Source: Geminocystis sp. GBBB08
GTDB lineage: Bacteria > Cyanobacteriota > Cyanobacteriia > Cyanobacteriales > Cyanobacteriaceae
DNA: 43,405 nucleotides
Assembly: GCF_016743215.1 (NCBI RefSeq)
Contig: NZ_VRZC01000010.1
Coordinates: 1 to 43,405 of the forward strand
Direction of reading: 5' to 3'
Below, in pieces: positions 1 to 8,274 of this stretch. Each line of letters starts with the position of its first letter. Position 1 is the first letter of the stretch. A program made the translations under genes and the position numbers. Under the pieces are notes generated by a model. That model saw only the letters and a list, made by a program, of their open reading frames with translations. It did not search any database and was not told the DNA's origin.

Positions 1-36
1 CCCTTATTCAATCCTCTTGATTCATCTTTCTTGTTA

Positions 37-62
37 AACTTTTTACTTTTTACTTTTTACTT
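37..62. repeat. Short heptamer tandem repeat
   Basis: About three tandem copies of a CTTTTTA-type heptamer lie just upstream of the first gene. Short tandem heptamers of this kind are common in cyanobacterial intergenic DNA. No function can be read from it. Confidence 0.6.
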
Positions 63-124
63 GGTGAACTTTACTTCGACTGCTATATTATATAAACACT
101 TCTATTATTTTAGGAAAATAAATC

Positions 125-460
125 ATGAGCGAAAATTGGGACAATCAACAAAATCAGCAAACTAACCAAACAGAGGCGACATCGGCTCTAAAATTAGCTA
201 ATAAATCTTCATTATTATTTGGAAATCGTCCGATTGAACCTAGTCATTTACAAATAGTTAATACTTATACTACTGTGGGCAGTTTACGTCCTGTTACAAA
301 AAGTGGATTAGATATTAAGGAAATGATAACTGTTTCAGGATCACGTCCTATTACAGCTAGTCATCTTAATATTAGTCAAGAATTTAAAGTTATGGGTAAT
401 CGTCCTGTAGCTTCTAATCAAATTGATGATGTTCTTCTTTTAATGGGTTATCTCGACTAA
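125..460 (+). CDS. Small conserved cyanobacterial protein with four G-x-R-P repeats
   Basis: I do not recognise a named family. The 111-residue product has a polar, Asn/Gln-rich head (residues 1-20) followed by four imperfect repeats of 19-20 residues. They start near G33, G52, G72 and G91 and share the core G-x-R-P-[IV]-x-x-S-x-[LI], the spaced S-x-L ending the motif. The ATG is preceded by an A-rich stretch with only a weak AGGA at 112-115. There is no signal peptide or membrane segment. The gene stands alone; it converges on rpiA, and a palindrome between them (476-493) could terminate both. The regular short repeat suggests a small beta-rich or scaffold-like fold, but that is inference. 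It is very likely a real gene given the clear internal conservation. Confidence 0.75.
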   Translation: MSENWDNQQNQQTNQTEATSALKLANKSSLLFGNRPIEPSHLQIVNTYTTVGSLRPVTKSGLDIKEMITVSGSRPITASHLNISQEFKVMGNRPVASNQIDDVLLLMGYLD

Positions 461-475
461 AAATCCGGAATCAGC

Positions 476-493
476 AAGGGGTTTAAACCCCTT
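476..493. terminator. Dispersed palindrome, candidate bidirectional terminator
   Basis: The sequence AAGGGGTTTAAACCCCTT is a perfect 18-bp palindrome between two convergent genes (the repeat protein and rpiA). Related copies occur at 15794, 20215 and 42025, so it is a dispersed repeat that may also serve as a terminator here. It lacks a long T-run. Confidence 0.5.
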
Positions 494-544
494 ATTAGAA
501 TTAATAATCAAGATGTCTATTTTACAATTAATTATTTAGTAAGT

Positions 545-1249
545 TTAAAATTGTCTTACAGAAGGTTTACCATCAATAATTTCTCCCACGAGAATAACAT
601 CCGCCACGCCTACAAATAAACCGTTTTCTAATACACCCGGAAGATTATTAATTTTTGATTCTAATTCCTCTGGATTATCAATGCGATCGAATTTAACATC
701 AATAACTAAATTACCTTGATCTGTGACCACAGGACCAGCTTTTTTTATACCCATTCTTAACTCTGGTTTACCTCCTAATGCTTCTAATTGACGAGTAACA
801 GGAGTTATAGCCATAGGGATTACTTCTACTGGTAACAAAAAAGTTGAACCTAACTGATCAACTAATTTACCAGCATCTACCACTACAATAAATTGATCTG
901 CTAAACTATCCACTACTTTTTCCCGAGTATGAGCGGCACCACCGCCTTTAATCAAGTTTTTTTGGGGATCAACTTCATCAGCACCATCAATAGCTACATC
1001 TATATGATCGATCGCATCTAGGGTAGTTAAAGGAATACCATATTTTTTTGCTAAAACTTCCGCCTGAAAAGAAGTAGGCACACCAACAATATTAGTTAAC
1101 TCTCCTGACGCTAATCTCTCGCCAATATATTCGATGGCGTAAGCAGTCGTTGAACCTGTACCTAAACCAATGATAGAATTAGATTTGACAAGGTTAGCAG
1201 CGGCTTTACCTACTTCCTGTTTCATTACAGTTACTAGATCTTTAGTCAT
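545..1249 (-). CDS. rpiA: Ribose-5-phosphate isomerase A
   Basis: RpiA interconverts ribose 5-phosphate and ribulose 5-phosphate in the pentose phosphate pathway and the Calvin cycle; it is cytosolic. The 234-residue length is normal for the family. Seen directly: the phosphate-loop motif GLGTGST at residues 28-34, the acidic active-site stretch DGADEVD at 88-94, and [11 protein letters not shown] at 101-111, which carries the catalytic lysine/glutamate region. The start codon follows a run of 13 T residues on the plus strand (A-run in the mRNA), so there is no classical Shine-Dalgarno. A sigma70-like promoter lies about 30-55 bases upstream. It stands as a single gene, separated from pth by a 540-base gap containing an insertion-sequence remnant. 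Confidence 0.97.
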   Translation of the reverse strand: MTKDLVTVMKQEVGKAAANLVKSNSIIGLGTGSTTAYAIEYIGERLASGELTNIVGVPTSFQAEVLAKKYGIPLTTLDAIDHIDVAIDGADEVDPQKNLIKGGGAAHTREKVVDSLADQFIVVVDAGKLVDQLGSTFLLPVEVIPMAITPVTRQLEALGGKPELRMGIKKAGPVVTDQGNLVIDVKFDRIDNPEELESKINNLPGVLENGLFVGVADVILVGEIIDGKPSVRQF

Positions 1250-1276
1250 TTTTTTTTTTTTGAATAATCATCAATT

Positions 1277-1305
1277 ATTATCTGTGATTCGAGATCATTA
1301 ATCAA
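1277..1305 (-). promoter_or_regulatory. Candidate rpiA promoter
   Basis: On the minus strand, TTGATT (1300-1305) and GATAAT (1277-1282) are separated by 17 bases. This fits a group 1 sigma factor promoter, with a predicted leader of about 20 bases before the rpiA start. Motif match only. Confidence 0.4.
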
Positions 1306-1353
1306 TTGAAAGGAATAATTAAGATTGCCAGCGCACTATTTGAGTCACTAATT

Positions 1354-1472
1354 AGGGTTTGCTGAATTAAGATAAAACCTTAACTAAGTTGCAAAATATA
1401 ATTCAAAAGCTTTTCATGACGACTTTCTGGGCATTTCAGCAATACCATAGCTTTCCACTGTTTCTGGAATTA
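1354..1472 (-). pseudogene. Decayed 3' end of an insertion sequence (transposase C-terminus plus terminal repeat)
   Basis: Read on the minus strand, positions 1469-1380 encode about 29 residues (core WKAMVLLKCPESRHEKLL) ending in a stop. The stop is followed 14 bases later by TTCAGCAAACCCT (1354-1366), which looks like the terminal inverted repeat of a cyanobacterial insertion sequence. Upstream of the fragment the frame is closed by stops, and no other part of the transposase is present. The spacing of stop codon to terminal repeat is what one expects at the end of an IS. I cannot assign the IS family with confidence. Confidence 0.5.
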
Positions 1473-1792
1473 TCAGTTTAACCAATCTTTTTAGGATTAC
1501 TTCTACTTACTATAATACTAATTGAAGAATTTATTGTAACTCAATACAATCTATAGATACTTTTGGGTATTAATTTTTGTATTTTATTAAAATATGCGGA
1601 ATGTGGGTTACAAACATACCTAATTCTACTGAAGGAAAATACTCAGATGTTTATAACTAACATTTAATAGTGATCAAACCCAAATTATTTAAGCATATTT
1701 GATCTTGTTTAATTTTTCCCTATAAACATTGTTTATATTTGGTAAAAATGGGTAAAAAATAACCTCCTTTTTTTGTTGCTTACTTAGATTAG
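1473..1792. other. Intergenic DNA upstream of rpiA, downstream of pth
   Basis: About 320 AT-rich bases. I see no open reading frame, RNA gene or strong terminator in them. Part may be residual insertion-sequence DNA continuing from the fragment next to it. Confidence 0.5.
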
Positions 1793-2398
1793 TTATAGAT
1801 CCACAAATTTTTGATTATAAAGACTCATGGTTTTTTCAACACCATCTTTTAAACTTAGACAAATGGCATCATGGGTTAACACCATCAATTCCTCAATAAC
1901 TTTTTCCTCACTTTTGGAAAATTTACCCAAAACATGACCAATGGTAGCCTCTTTATGACTAGATTTGCCAATACCAATACGAAAACGAGAGAATTTTTGA
2001 GAACCAACATGAGAAATAATTGATTTCATACCATTATGACCCCCGGCTGATCCTGATAGTCTTAACCTGATTTTGCCAAAAGGTAAATCCATGTCATCAT
2101 AAACCACTAAAATCACTTCAGGGTCTAATTTATACCAATCTAATACTGCCCTTACGGATTGACCTGATAAATTCATATAAGTTAAGGGTTTTACCAACCT
2201 AATTTTACGATGGTTTAGAGCGATTCCTTCACAAAATAAGGCATTAAATTTTGGATTTTTTTGCCAATTAAACTCCCATTTATCCGCTAAATAATCCACT
2301 ATTTCAAATCCAATATTATGTCTTGTTTTTTCGTATTTTTTTTCAGGATTTCCTAAGCCTATAATTACTTCTGGTATCACTAAATTTTTTTCACTCAT
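1793..2398 (-). CDS. pth: Peptidyl-tRNA hydrolase
   Basis: Pth cleaves the ester bond of peptidyl-tRNAs that drop off ribosomes and so recycles tRNA in the cytosol. The 201-residue product has the family motifs in order: GLGNPEKKYEKTRHNIGF (residues 14-31, with N17 and catalytic H27), PLTYMNLSG (71-79, N76), YDDMDLPFG (100-108, D101) and GSAGGHNGMKS (116-126, N122). These match the residues known to bind the tRNA acceptor stem and to carry out catalysis in the E. coli enzyme. It lies downstream of, and in the same direction as, the tsf/rpsB block, with a coiled-coil unknown between, which suggests a translation-related transcription unit. Confidence 0.97.
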   Translation of the reverse strand: MSEKNLVIPEVIIGLGNPEKKYEKTRHNIGFEIVDYLADKWEFNWQKNPKFNALFCEGIALNHRKIRLVKPLTYMNLSGQSVRAVLDWYKLDPEVILVVYDDMDLPFGKIRLRLSGSAGGHNGMKSIISHVGSQKFSRFRIGIGKSSHKEATIGHVLGKFSKSEEKVIEELMVLTHDAICLSLKDGVEKTMSLYNQKFVDL

Positions 2399-2527
2399 TT
2401 TTATTTTTCATTAACTATAAAAATTTTTCTTAATTAGTTTACAAAATTTGTGGGCAATATCCATCCTACAAAACTAAATTTTTCTTTAATTTTTTTTTAG
2501 GGGTTTAAACTTTTTGCCAATTCCTGA

Positions 2528-3403
2528 TTACTCATTCCAACTACTACGCCATGCTGATTCTGCTTGGGCGATCGCATATTGTTGATTTATTTTTGTATAT
2601 TCATTTTCAAGGGCATCTAATTCTTGAAGAAGAATAGTAATTTTTTGTCTAATTAAATTCAATTGAGTATGATTAAATTCAATTTCTGTTAATCTTAAAC
2701 AAAGGGCAATAATAGGGGAAATATTTAAGTTATCTGATGTATCTTCTTTCTCAATTACAAGACTTAATAAATTAGGTGAACCACTTACTAAAGATGTATT
2801 TTCTTCTGCTTGTAATGCCATTTCTAAAATTTTACTAGGGATTTTATTAGGCAAGATATTCGCATTTTGTAAATATTTATTGGTTCTATGAGAAATATTC
2901 ATTAAACACTCTTCTATACAATCTTCTATATCTAGTTGAAACTTAATTAACTCTTCAGGATTAATCTCTTGAGAAGTTGATAAGTTTTCTGAATTATTTG
3001 TTTGTGTATTTTTTGAATCTAAAAGAGTTTCTTGAGGACTATTTTCTGTGATTAATAAAGACGAAAAAAGTGTTATAATTTGATTATAAAAATCTTGTAT
3101 AAATTTATTATTAGGAAGTTCTATAGATTTAAAACTATCAAGTAAATTTTCAATAAAAATGGTATCTAATGCTTTAATTTGTTTCTGTAAATTAATTCTT
3201 TGTTGATAACTTAAACGAAGAAAAGAATCTGGATATTTTTGTGTACAAATTTGATAAACAGCCAAAATTAATTGACGATTAACAATCTCACTGAAATTTT
3301 GAAAATAATCTTGATATAAACTTAGTAAATTAGTGGCTAAATTTTGAATCTTAGTATTTAAAACGATTAAATCATCTCTTAATTTTTTGATTGACTTACT
3401 CAT
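2528..3403 (-). CDS. Helical/coiled-coil protein of unknown function in the rpsB-tsf-pth block
   Basis: The 291-residue product is unrecognised. It is hydrophilic and almost entirely predicted helical: residues 1-30 and about 245-285 have heptad-like Leu/Ile spacing typical of coiled coils, and a Ser/Asn/Gln-rich linker lies near residues 118-145. No signal peptide or transmembrane segment is visible. It follows tsf by 126 bases and precedes pth by 129 bases, all on the same strand, so it may be cotranscribed with ribosomal protein S2 and EF-Ts. A role linked to translation or ribosomes is only a guess from this position. The reading frame is intact and the coding style matches its neighbours. 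Confidence 0.8.
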   Translation of the reverse strand: MSKSIKKLRDDLIVLNTKIQNLATNLLSLYQDYFQNFSEIVNRQLILAVYQICTQKYPDSFLRLSYQQRINLQKQIKALDTIFIENLLDSFKSIELPNNKFIQDFYNQIITLFSSLLITENSPQETLLDSKNTQTNNSENLSTSQEINPEELIKFQLDIEDCIEECLMNISHRTNKYLQNANILPNKIPSKILEMALQAEENTSLVSGSPNLLSLVIEKEDTSDNLNISPIIALCLRLTEIEFNHTQLNLIRQKITILLQELDALENEYTKINQQYAIAQAESAWRSSWNE

Positions 3404-3499
3404 TTTTATTAATAATTAAAGAAAGTAAAAATTTGAGTTTTAATTAGGTAATGAAAAGAGGGAAAAGTAGGAGATTAGGAGACTATTTAAAGATTTATT

Positions 3500-3529
3500 A
3501 ATTCCTAATTCCTAATTCCTAATTCCTAA
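3500..3529. repeat. TAATTCC heptamer tandem repeat
   Basis: Four tandem copies of the heptamer AATTCCT end at the stop codon of tsf. The same heptamer recurs singly or in pairs before the ABC-F gene (36627-36643) and malQ (42046-42068). Confidence 0.75.
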
Positions 3530-4189
3530 CTATTTTAAACCTGCTTGAGCGGCGACTTCTTCAGCGAAATTAGTTTCTTCTTTTTCGATGCCTTCTCCTA
3601 AAACAAAACGATTAAAACGACGCACTTGAATATTTTCACCGATTTTAGAAATTTGTTGAGTAATTAATTCTTCAACGGTAATTGCTTGATCACGAATATA
3701 GGGTTGACTGAGTAAACACATTTCCCCCAAACGTTTTTGAATTCTACCTTCTACGATTTTCTCTTTGATATTTTCAGGCTTTTTCCCTAAATCATCTCTA
3801 CCCATTTCGATTTCTTTTTCTTTGGCAACAATATCTTGAGGAATATCAGCAATTTTAACGTATTCAACATTAGGACAAGCAGCAATTTGCATAGCGATAT
3901 TTTTAGCTAAGGCTTGGAAATCTTCTCTACGGGCAACAAAATCAGTTTCGCAGTTAACTTCAACTAAAACACCGATTCTACCACCAGTATGAATATAACT
4001 TTCGACAATCCCTTCAGCGGCAACTCTACCTGCTTTTTTCTCAGCAGAAGTAATCCCTTTTTGACGTAACCATTCAGTGGCTTTTGTTATATCACCATCA
4101 TTTTCAACGAGGGCTTTTTTACAATCCATCATCCCGGCGTTAGTTTTTTCTCTAAGTTCTTTTACTAATTTTGCAGATATTTCAGGCAT
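3530..4189 (-). CDS. tsf: Translation elongation factor Ts
   Basis: EF-Ts exchanges GDP for GTP on EF-Tu. At 219 residues this is the short cyanobacterial/chloroplast-type form. The N-terminal UBA-like domain is clear (residues 1-45), including the signature [15 protein letters not shown] near residues 13-27. The core domain includes [12 protein letters not shown], the region that contacts the Mg-binding site of EF-Tu. It lies 149 bases downstream of rpsB on the same strand, the classic rpsB-tsf pairing. The gap between them contains a dispersed palindrome that could attenuate read-through. Confidence 0.97.
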   Translation of the reverse strand: MPEISAKLVKELREKTNAGMMDCKKALVENDGDITKATEWLRQKGITSAEKKAGRVAAEGIVESYIHTGGRIGVLVEVNCETDFVARREDFQALAKNIAMQIAACPNVEYVKIADIPQDIVAKEKEIEMGRDDLGKKPENIKEKIVEGRIQKRLGEMCLLSQPYIRDQAITVEELITQQISKIGENIQVRRFNRFVLGEGIEKEETNFAEEVAAQAGLK

Positions 4190-4271
4190 AATATTATTTT
4201 TAGTTTAAATCATTAACAATAATCATTACATGAATTGACTCTGTGAGAGGTAAGAAGATCAAAAAAGTTCA

Positions 4272-4325
4272 TAGTCAGGGCTTTAGCCTCTTAACTTTAC
4301 AAAAGTGCGACTAAAGCTCCGACTA
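4272..4325. repeat. Dispersed palindrome between rpsB and tsf
   Basis: The left arm TAGTCAGGGCTTTAGCC and right arm GCGACTAAAGCTCCGACTA form an imperfect inverted repeat. It belongs to a type of dispersed palindrome common in cyanobacterial genomes (GTAGTCGGAGCTTTAGTCGC-like). In the rpsB-tsf transcript it would form a hairpin that could act as a stability or attenuation element; that role is inference. Confidence 0.6.
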
Positions 4326-4338
4326 CAAACAAGAGTTA

Positions 4339-5139
4339 TTACTCTTCTTCACTATCACTATCTTCGTAATCTTCATCTTCGTAATCTTCGTCGTAGTCAG
4401 CTTCACCTGTAGCTAAAGATTCTTCAAAGTCATCGAATCTTCCTTCAGCAACAGCTTTACCGTAACGCCCTTCATAAATAGCATCGGCTAATTTACCAAT
4501 AATCAATTTAATAGAGCGAATAGCATCATCATTAGCAGGAATAGGTAAATCAACTAATTCAGGATTACAGTTAGTATCTAACATAGAAATAACGGGCAAA
4601 TTGAGTTTTTGACACTCTTTGATGGCATTATGTTCTCTACGAATGTCAATAATTACTACAACATCAGGAACACGACGCATATCTTTGATTCCGCCGAGAT
4701 ATTTTTGTAGTTTTGCTAACTCACGACGTAGAACTGAGGCTTCTTTTTTTGGTCTTCTGTCTAAAGCGCCACTTTCTTCTAATTCTTCTAAATCTTTAAG
4801 ACGTGCTACTCTGGATTTAATGGTTTCCCAGTTAGTGAGCATACCACCTAACCAACGTTGATTAATGTAAAATGCACCACAACGACTAGCTTCTTGGGCG
4901 ATAATTCCGGCCGCTTGGCGTTTAGTACCGACAAAAAGCACTTTTTTGCCACTTTCTGCGGCTTTTTTGACATAATTATAGGCTTCATCCATTAACTGTG
5001 CAGTTTGCACTAAGTCAATAATATGTACACCATTTCTAGCGGTGTAAATATAGGGGGCCATTTTCGGATTCCAACGACGAGTTTGATGCCCAAAATGAAC
5101 ACCAGAATCTAAAAGCTCTTTTAAGCTAACTACTGACAT
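4339..5139 (-). CDS. rpsB: 30S ribosomal protein S2
   Basis: S2 is a late-assembling protein of the small ribosomal subunit that helps recruit S1 and mRNA. The 266-residue product has the S2 signatures [19 protein letters not shown] (residues 9-27), FVGTKRQA near 69-76, [13 protein letters not shown] near 95-107 and the conserved [18 protein letters not shown] block. The last 30 or so residues form a strongly acidic tail of Asp/Glu/Tyr repeats, longer than in E. coli but common in cyanobacteria. It heads the minus-strand block rpsB-tsf and has a structured leader of about 100 bases. Confidence 0.98.
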   Translation of the reverse strand: MSVVSLKELLDSGVHFGHQTRRWNPKMAPYIYTARNGVHIIDLVQTAQLMDEAYNYVKKAAESGKKVLFVGTKRQAAGIIAQEASRCGAFYINQRWLGGMLTNWETIKSRVARLKDLEELEESGALDRRPKKEASVLRRELAKLQKYLGGIKDMRRVPDVVVIIDIRREHNAIKECQKLNLPVISMLDTNCNPELVDLPIPANDDAIRSIKLIIGKLADAIYEGRYGKAVAEGRFDDFEESLATGEADYDEDYEDEDYEDSDSEEE

Positions 5140-5239
5140 TTGTTTTTCTCCAATTTTTCGGGTTTATCCTCCATCCGGGTTAGTTCTATTTCTGATTTTT
5201 AGAAACACCCGACGTCCCAGATGTGCGAATTTAGACAAC
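5140..5239 (-). promoter_or_regulatory. Structured 5' leader of rpsB
   Basis: In the rpsB mRNA sense, CGGGT (5211-5207) can pair with ACCCG at 5180-5176, enclosing a smaller hairpin TTTCT/AGAAA. A second ACCCG at 5163-5159, nearer the start codon, is an alternative partner. GGAGG lies between the two ACCCG copies and a further GGAG sits just before the ATG. The alternative pairings resemble an autoregulatory ribosomal-protein leader, but I cannot fold it quantitatively. Confidence 0.35.
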
Positions 5240-5245
5240 TTTACC

Positions 5246-5274
5246 ATTTTATCACAGTATTTATTTTTTTTCTA
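5246..5274 (-). promoter_or_regulatory. Candidate rpsB promoter
   Basis: On the minus strand TAGAAA (5269-5274) and TAAAAT (5246-5251) are separated by 17 bases. The -10 is good and the -35 is weak. It would give the leader described just downstream. Confidence 0.35.
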
Positions 5275-5292
5275 GTTAGTTAATAATAATAG

Positions 5293-5709
5293 TTATTTAA
5301 AACTCCAATTTTTGTGCATAAAATAGTTATAAATATAGAAAAGTATAGCTACCATTAAACTGGCATAAACTATCCAAATATGGAAAATTTTAACAAGAAT
5401 AAACATCAAGAATAGATTAGCGATAAAACTAGAAGTCATCACTGCATAATATTTGTAAATTTCTTTAAAAATGTTAGTATTAGTAATTTTAAAAGTAAAA
5501 TATTTATTGAGGAAAAAACCTAGTAAATTAGAGAAGAAAAAACCAATAATTGTAGCCATGATTTCTTCTACTTTAAATTTATCAGTTAAAATCCATAAAA
5601 TTACTATATTAAAACTTAAACAAACAATCCCAACTATGGTAAATTTAATAATTTCTCTTTTCTCATAAATTGTCTTTCTTAAAGTCTCAAAATAAGAATT
5701 AATTTTCAT
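5293..5709 (-). CDS. GtrA-family membrane protein
   Basis: This 138-residue protein has four predicted membrane helices (about residues 20-42, 50-70, 85-107 and 112-132) and the GtrA-type features KFTIVGIVC, a GFFFSNLLGFFLNKYFTF segment between helices 2 and 3, and the terminal NYFMHKNWSF. GtrA proteins are thought to help move polyprenyl-phosphate-linked sugars across the inner membrane. It follows a GT4 glycosyltransferase gene by 110 bases on the same strand, which fits a joint role in building a cell-envelope glycan. The specific sugar is unknown. Confidence 0.85.
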   Translation of the reverse strand: MKINSYFETLRKTIYEKREIIKFTIVGIVCLSFNIVILWILTDKFKVEEIMATIIGFFFSNLLGFFLNKYFTFKITNTNIFKEIYKYYAVMTSSFIANLFLMFILVKIFHIWIVYASLMVAILFYIYNYFMHKNWSFK

Positions 5710-5751
5710 TAAACATAATAACAGATAATAACAGATAATAAAACTTCGATA

Positions 5752-5776
5752 CCTTTGCGCCTTTGCGCCTTTGCGA
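5752..5776. repeat. CCTTTGCG short tandem repeat
   Basis: Three tandem copies of CCTTTGCG/CCTTTGCGA lie between the GT4 and gtrA genes. The reverse-complement type (CGCAAAGGCGCAAAG) occurs at 21244-21273. It is a dispersed cyanobacterial repeat type. Confidence 0.6.
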
Positions 5777-5819
5777 GAAAATTTTACTGATAATTATTAA
5801 ATAGAATTTTATCGAACTC

Positions 5820-6992
5820 CTAAGTAATTTTATTGAGATAATTTAAAAAGATTTTTTCTAACTTATCGGTTATTTCTTGCCAATCAAAAGATTTTGCCCT
5901 AATTCTACCATTATTACTCAATCTGTGCCATTCAAGTTCATTATATAATAATTTGGCGATCGCCTCACTTAAATGATCTTCATCAGGATTAACAGCAATT
6001 CCTTCGATGCCATCTCTGACAATTTCTTTTACAGCACTTTCTTGACTATGACAATATATAACAGGGATTCCTAAAGCCATCGCTTCGAGGGGGAAAATAC
6101 CGAAACCTTCCCTTAAAGATGGTTGAATGGCGATTTTTGCTTGACTTATTTCTCGCCAAACTTCTTCAATTGTCTCTAACTTTCCTCTAAATTTTACTTT
6201 ATCTACAATTCCTAATTTTTGAGCTAACTTTTCTAATTCTTCTCTAGTGTTGCCTTCCCCAATTATCTGTAAAATTACTCCTTGATAAGCATACTTTTGA
6301 GTAAAAATAGCGACAGCTTTTAACAATAAATCAACTCTTTTTTCTTTGATTAATCTTCCTGCATAAATTAACGGAGGTGTATCGTTAATACCAGAATGAC
6401 TTAAAGAAGATATAAAAGAAAGATTAATACCATTACTTACTATTTCTATTTCATCGAATTTTCCTCTAGCTTTGCGTAACTTTTCGGCGGTAAATTTACT
6501 AACACAAATAACTTTATTCCCTAACTGTGCCGCTAAAATTTCAATATTATAATAAATAAACCAAGTCCAATTTTTAATATAAATTTGCCAATATTTTCCC
6601 CAATATTCATGCCAAGTTATAATCATTTGTTTTCTTAACAATTTTGCCTTAAAAAACAATAAAAATAAATGAATATAAGGAATATTATCTACTAAAATTA
6701 TGTCAAATTTATGCAAAGGTAAAGTTAAGGTAGCTAAAGCATATTTAAGGGAAGTTAAAGCAGTTCTTTGACCTAAACTATTATACAATTTTTTAGCGAA
6801 AGGTAAAGGGATTATTTCCACATTTAAAGGATGTTTTTTTTCTTTTACCCAACCAGCTAAAGTAATTTGATGCCCTTTTTCTGTCAAAAATTTTGCTAAC
6901 TGATAATTGCGAAATTCTACACCACCTAAAGAATCGGGATAAATGCAATCATAAATAAAAATTATTTTTAGCTTTTTTTGTTCTTTTTTCAT
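5820..6992 (-). CDS. GT4-family glycosyltransferase
   Basis: The 390-residue protein has the two-Rossmann GT-B layout. The N-terminal half begins IIFIYDCIYPDSLGGVEFRN (residues 10-29), a typical acceptor-domain loop with GG. The C-terminal half has SNGINLSF, YAGRLIKEKRVDLLLKAV and IIGEGNTREELE. It ends with the nucleotide-sugar binding E-x7-E segment REGFGIFPLEAMALGIPV. GT4 enzymes are retaining transferases that use activated sugars for polysaccharide or glycolipid synthesis at the cytoplasmic side of the membrane. Substrates cannot be read from sequence. The next gene downstream encodes a GtrA-type flippase. Confidence 0.9.
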   Translation of the reverse strand: MKKEQKKLKIIFIYDCIYPDSLGGVEFRNYQLAKFLTEKGHQITLAGWVKEKKHPLNVEIIPLPFAKKLYNSLGQRTALTSLKYALATLTLPLHKFDIILVDNIPYIHLFLLFFKAKLLRKQMIITWHEYWGKYWQIYIKNWTWFIYYNIEILAAQLGNKVICVSKFTAEKLRKARGKFDEIEIVSNGINLSFISSLSHSGINDTPPLIYAGRLIKEKRVDLLLKAVAIFTQKYAYQGVILQIIGEGNTREELEKLAQKLGIVDKVKFRGKLETIEEVWREISQAKIAIQPSLREGFGIFPLEAMALGIPVIYCHSQESAVKEIVRDGIEGIAVNPDEDHLSEAIAKLLYNELEWHRLSNNGRIRAKSFDWQEITDKLEKIFLNYLNKIT

Positions 6993-7297
6993 TTTTCCTT
7001 AATTTAATTTAATTTAACTTACTGGCTATGAAATAGAATAACATTATCTGGTTTTTCCTGATAATAATAATTGTCACTTTAGGATATTTTATCGTCAATA
7101 CTTTTAATTTTAAATTTTTTTGGATAAATGTTTAATTATTGCGGTGAATATTTTGATTAAATGGCAATAAAAAATCTCGCAAAGGAGGAAATAAATAATA
7201 AAAATATGGTAAGACTTTACTTACTCTATATTGAAACAATCAAAAAATAGATGAATTGATATAATTAAAAAACGTTAAATATTAATAGGTAAAAACA
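6993..7297. other. AT-rich intergenic region
   Basis: About 305 bases between two divergent genes (GT4 and Uma2). It must hold both promoters. I see no RNA gene or convincing small gene; a GGAGG at 7185-7189 is followed only by a 14-codon frame 18 bases away. Confidence 0.4.
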
Positions 7298-7855
7298 ATG
7301 GTTGCCATTCAAGAAGTCGTTAAACTGGCTGCTGAAGAATATTTAAACCTAGAAGAAATAAACTCCGTAAAACATGAATATATTAATGGTGAGGTGTATA
7401 AAATGGCGGGTGCAAATTCGGCTCATGTTACGATTTCTCTTAATATCGCTTCTTTATTAAAAAATCATTTAAGAGGCAGTGATTGTCGAGTTTATATTGC
7501 TGATATGAAAGTCAGAATTGATAGTTTAAATCTCTTTTATTATCCTGATGTTATTGTTACTTGTAGCCAAGACGATCGAGCTTTAGATTATTATAAAAAA
7601 TATCCTCAAATTATTATAGAAGTGTTGTCAGAAAGTACGGAATCTTTTGATAGAGGTGATAAATTTGCTGATTATCGCCTTATAGAAAGTTTAAAAGAAT
7701 ATGTACTTATTTCCCAAACAAAAAAACGAGTGGACTTATTTACCAAACAAGATAATAATTTATGGCAATTAACCTCTTTTTCTGAAGGAGAAAATTTAGT
7801 TTTAAATAGTATTAATTTTACTGGTGCTGTCTCTAGTTTATATGAAGATATATAA
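7298..7855 (+). CDS. Uma2-family putative restriction endonuclease-fold protein
   Basis: The 185-residue product matches the Uma2 (DUF820) family, a PD-(D/E)XK nuclease-fold group greatly expanded in cyanobacteria. Seen: an N-terminal YLNLEEINSVKHEYINGEVY, then the presumed active site spread over YYPDVIVTC (D84), IIIEVLSEST (E108) and DRGDKFADYR (K122). The biological role of Uma2 proteins is not settled; defence or mobile-element-linked functions have been suggested. It is a single gene with no partner next to it. Confidence 0.9.
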   Translation: MVAIQEVVKLAAEEYLNLEEINSVKHEYINGEVYKMAGANSAHVTISLNIASLLKNHLRGSDCRVYIADMKVRIDSLNLFYYPDVIVTCSQDDRALDYYKKYPQIIIEVLSESTESFDRGDKFADYRLIESLKEYVLISQTKKRVDLFTKQDNNLWQLTSFSEGENLVLNSINFTGAVSSLYEDI

Positions 7856-7951
7856 CCATTTAAAACTTGATTTGATTAACTACTTTGCTTATTATCTTTA
7901 CCATATTAAAATGTTAAAAATATTTAGAAAGTTCGATTCTTAAAAAAAATA

Positions 7952-8254
7952 TTATCCCCATAAATCCTTAATTTCATCTAACTGATGTTGTTGATTAAAC
8001 CTTTCCCACATAATACCGTTAACGTCAATATCCTTAGTAAATTCCATCGCTTCAGAATCTTCCCAACCTAAATGCCTTAAACTTCCAGACTTTGACTCTG
8101 TATCTTGTCTTACGGAAAAATTCAGTGTTTCTGTTCTCCATAAAGCATATTCTCCCTCAATTATTACCGTTGGTTGTACTGATAAACGTTGACTATACTC
8201 TTTAATACTGTCTTCAAGATTATGAGTTGATAAAGCAATATGTATTTTTTTCAT
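7952..8254 (-). CDS. Small VOC (glyoxalase-like) fold protein
   Basis: The 100-residue product starts MKKIHIALSTHNLEDSIKEY, the beta-strand/helix opening of one VOC module, followed by a YALW segment and LRHLGWED. Family members are metal-binding dioxygenases, lyases or binding proteins, but this one carries only about one module and no clear full metal triad, so activity cannot be stated. It follows a membrane-protein gene by 20 bases and is probably cotranscribed with it. Confidence 0.65.
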   Translation of the reverse strand: MKKIHIALSTHNLEDSIKEYSQRLSVQPTVIIEGEYALWRTETLNFSVRQDTESKSGSLRHLGWEDSEAMEFTKDIDVNGIMWERFNQQHQLDEIKDLWG

Positions 8255-8274
8255 TTTGTCAAGTTTTTTCCGTA

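Noticed and set aside
7185-7250. Small gene after GGAGG at 7185
   Set aside because: The only frame is 14 codons and begins about 18 bases from the GGAGG.
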